From Magnetovibrio sp. (GTDB lineage Bacteria; Pseudomonadota; Alphaproteobacteria; Rhodospirillales; Magnetovibrionaceae), in the NCBI GenBank assembly GCA_028281525.1, contig JANQJR010000025.1, positions 1-64,000 on the forward strand: 64,000 nucleotides of DNA, given 5' to 3'. Both the position numbers and the translations under genes were made by a program. Numbering within the stretch: the stretch's first letter is position 1; the number at the start of each line of letters is the position of its first letter. Under the pieces are notes generated by a model. It was not told the DNA's origin. It worked only from the letters and a program-made list of their open reading frames with translations, and did no database searches. Positions 62,883-64,000 of this stretch are shown here, one piece after another.

Positions 62883-64000
62883 ATGAGTTTCGACGATACT
62901 GGACTAAGTGAAGACGTCCTGCGTGCCGTAACCGATTCCGGCTACACCACGCCCACCCCTATTCAAGAAAAAGCCATTCCCACCGTTTTGATGGGAAGAG
63001 ACATTCTCGGCTGCGCACAGACCGGCACGGGCAAGACCGCGTCGTTCACCCTGCCGATGATCGACATTCTGGCGCACGGCCGCGCGAAAATGCGCATGCC
63101 GCGCTCCCTGATTTTGGAGCCGACCCGCGAACTCGCCACCCAAGTGGCGGAAAACTTCGACAAATACGGCAAGTACCACAAACTGTCGAAGGCGCTCTTG
63201 ATCGGCGGCACCGACATGAAAAAGCAGGCCACCGTACTGGATGGCGGTGCGGACGTGCTGATCGCCACACCGGGCCGCCTGTTGGACATGTTCGAACGCG
63301 GTCACCTGTTGATGCGCGACGTCAAAATCCTGGTGATCGACGAAGCGGACCGCATGCTGGACATGGGCTTCATCCCGGACATCGAAAAGATCGTCTCGAT
63401 GCTGCCGTTCAACCGCCAGACGCTGTTTTTCTCCGCCACCATGGCGCCGGAAATCAAAAAACTGGCCGACAAATTCCTGATGAACCCGAAGGAAATTTCG
63501 GTCGCACCGCCCGCGTCCACCGCCGAAACGGTGACTCAGGGTTTGGCTATCGTGCAACCGGGCGGTCATTACCGCGGCCTGGACGGCAAAAAGAAACTGA
63601 AACGCGAAGTGCTGCGCAAGCTGATCGACCACGAAGACGTGCGCGACGCCATCGTGTTCTGTAACCGCAAGTCCGACGTGGCGGTGGTCTACAAATCGCT
63701 GAGCGTGCACGGCTACAAGGCCGGCCAACTTCACGGCGACATGAGCCAGCCGGCACGCACCGAAATGCTGGCGCAGTTCAAGGCCAAGGACTTCAACATC
63801 CTGGTCTGTTCCGATGTCGCCGCACGTGGTCTGGACATCCCGAACCTGAGCCACGTGTTCAACTACGACATCCCCATCAACGCCGAAGACTACGTGCACC
63901 GCATCGGACGCACCGGGCGCGCGGGCAACGAAGGTCACGCGTACTCCATCGCACTGCCCGAGGACGGCAAATACGTCACCGCCATCGAAGCTTTGATCGG
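62883..64000 (+). CDS. DEAD-box RNA helicase, 3' end beyond the window
   Basis: The frame opens at the ATG at 62883 (MSFDDTGLSEDVLRAVTDSGY) and runs open to the window edge, 372 codons. All helicase motifs are visible: Q motif (TPIQEKAIP), AQTGTGKT, PTRELA, TPGRLLD, DEAD in VIDEADRML, SAT, CNRKSDVA, ARGLDIP and HRIGRTGRAG. It unwinds RNA in ribosome assembly or mRNA turnover, of the RhlE/DeaD kind. The minus-strand frame 62904-63938 is its shadow. Confidence 0.97.
   Translation, partial: MSFDDTGLSEDVLRAVTDSGYTTPTPIQEKAIPTVLMGRDILGCAQTGTGKTASFTLPMIDILAHGRAKMRMPRSLILEPTRELATQVAENFDKYGKYHKLSKALLIGGTDMKKQATVLDGGADVLIATPGRLLDMFERGHLLMRDVKILVIDEADRMLDMGFIPDIEKIVSMLPFNRQTLFFSATMAPEIKKLADKFLMNPKEISVAPPASTAETVTQGLAIVQPGGHYRGLDGKKKLKREVLRKLIDHEDVRDAIVFCNRKSDVAVVYKSLSVHGYKAGQLHGDMSQPARTEMLAQFKAKDFNILVCSDVAARGLDIPNLSHVFNYDIPINAEDYVHRIGRTGRAGNEGHAYSIALPEDGKYVTAIEALI

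Noticed and set aside
62904..63938. 344-codon minus-strand frame at the right edge
   Set aside because: Shadow of the DEAD-box helicase, which reads through on the plus strand with every helicase motif.

Overview
The window looks like a chromosomal segment of an alphaproteobacterium, most likely in the Rhodospirillales. This rests on the gene set and order: a napFDAGHBC periplasmic nitrate reductase operon, class I PHA synthase, PPi-type phosphofructokinase, class I fructose-bisphosphatase, several bacteriohemerythrins and many orphan histidine kinases. The nap order resembles that known from Magnetospirillum-type bacteria, but genus cannot be fixed from the sequence. Coding density is high and most genes are GC-rich. 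About 31.4-37.0 kb and 53.4-54.3 kb look clearly more AT-rich.

Layout. 0-8.2 kb: lemA, a crotonase-like protein, a CoA-binding protein, an MFS permease with an HD-GYP response regulator, and a gspA/gspB-like ATPase/TPR pair. 8.2-13.7 kb: aldo/keto reductase, fbp, a PAS histidine kinase and trxC, with two inverted copies of a structured three-hairpin repeat. 13.8-17.2 kb: a tandem duplication of about 725 bp carrying two homologous micro-ORFs and a truncated copy of the downstream membrane-bound spermidine-synthase-like gene. 17.2-31.4 kb: hemerythrin, GNAT, a Crp/Fnr regulator sharing an anaerobox region with the nap operon, an sbtA-sbtB bicarbonate uptake pair, and a TRAP transporter. 31.4-37.2 kb: AT-richer island-like segment (LysR/NmrA pair, transposase remnant, sulfatase-like/small membrane protein/methyltransferase trio) ending beside tRNA-Glu. 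37.4-44.3 kb: PPi-PFK, then two proteins with C-terminal hemerythrin domains (a histidine kinase and a metallo-beta-lactamase/cNMP-binding protein). 44.4-50.9 kb: DUF3047, recJ, hom, aminotransferase, OmpA-type lipoprotein. 51-53.4 kb: phaC and a coiled-coil gene. 54.4-59.6 kb: two histidine kinases and two exported enzyme-like proteins that lack the usual catalytic or ligand residues. 59.7-64 kb: slyX, meaB, gamma-carbonic anhydrase, two hydrolases, and the start of a DEAD-box helicase running off the edge.

Physiologically the genes fit a microaerobic/denitrifying carbon-storing bacterium: nitrate respiration under Fnr-type control, oxygen-binding hemerythrins wired into signalling proteins, bicarbonate uptake with Calvin-cycle-compatible FBPase and PPi-PFK, and PHB storage. 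The least explained parts are the hemerythrin fusion pair, the pseudo-enzyme/kinase cluster, the duplicated micro-ORF module, and the repeat whose outer stems differ in sequence but keep pairing.
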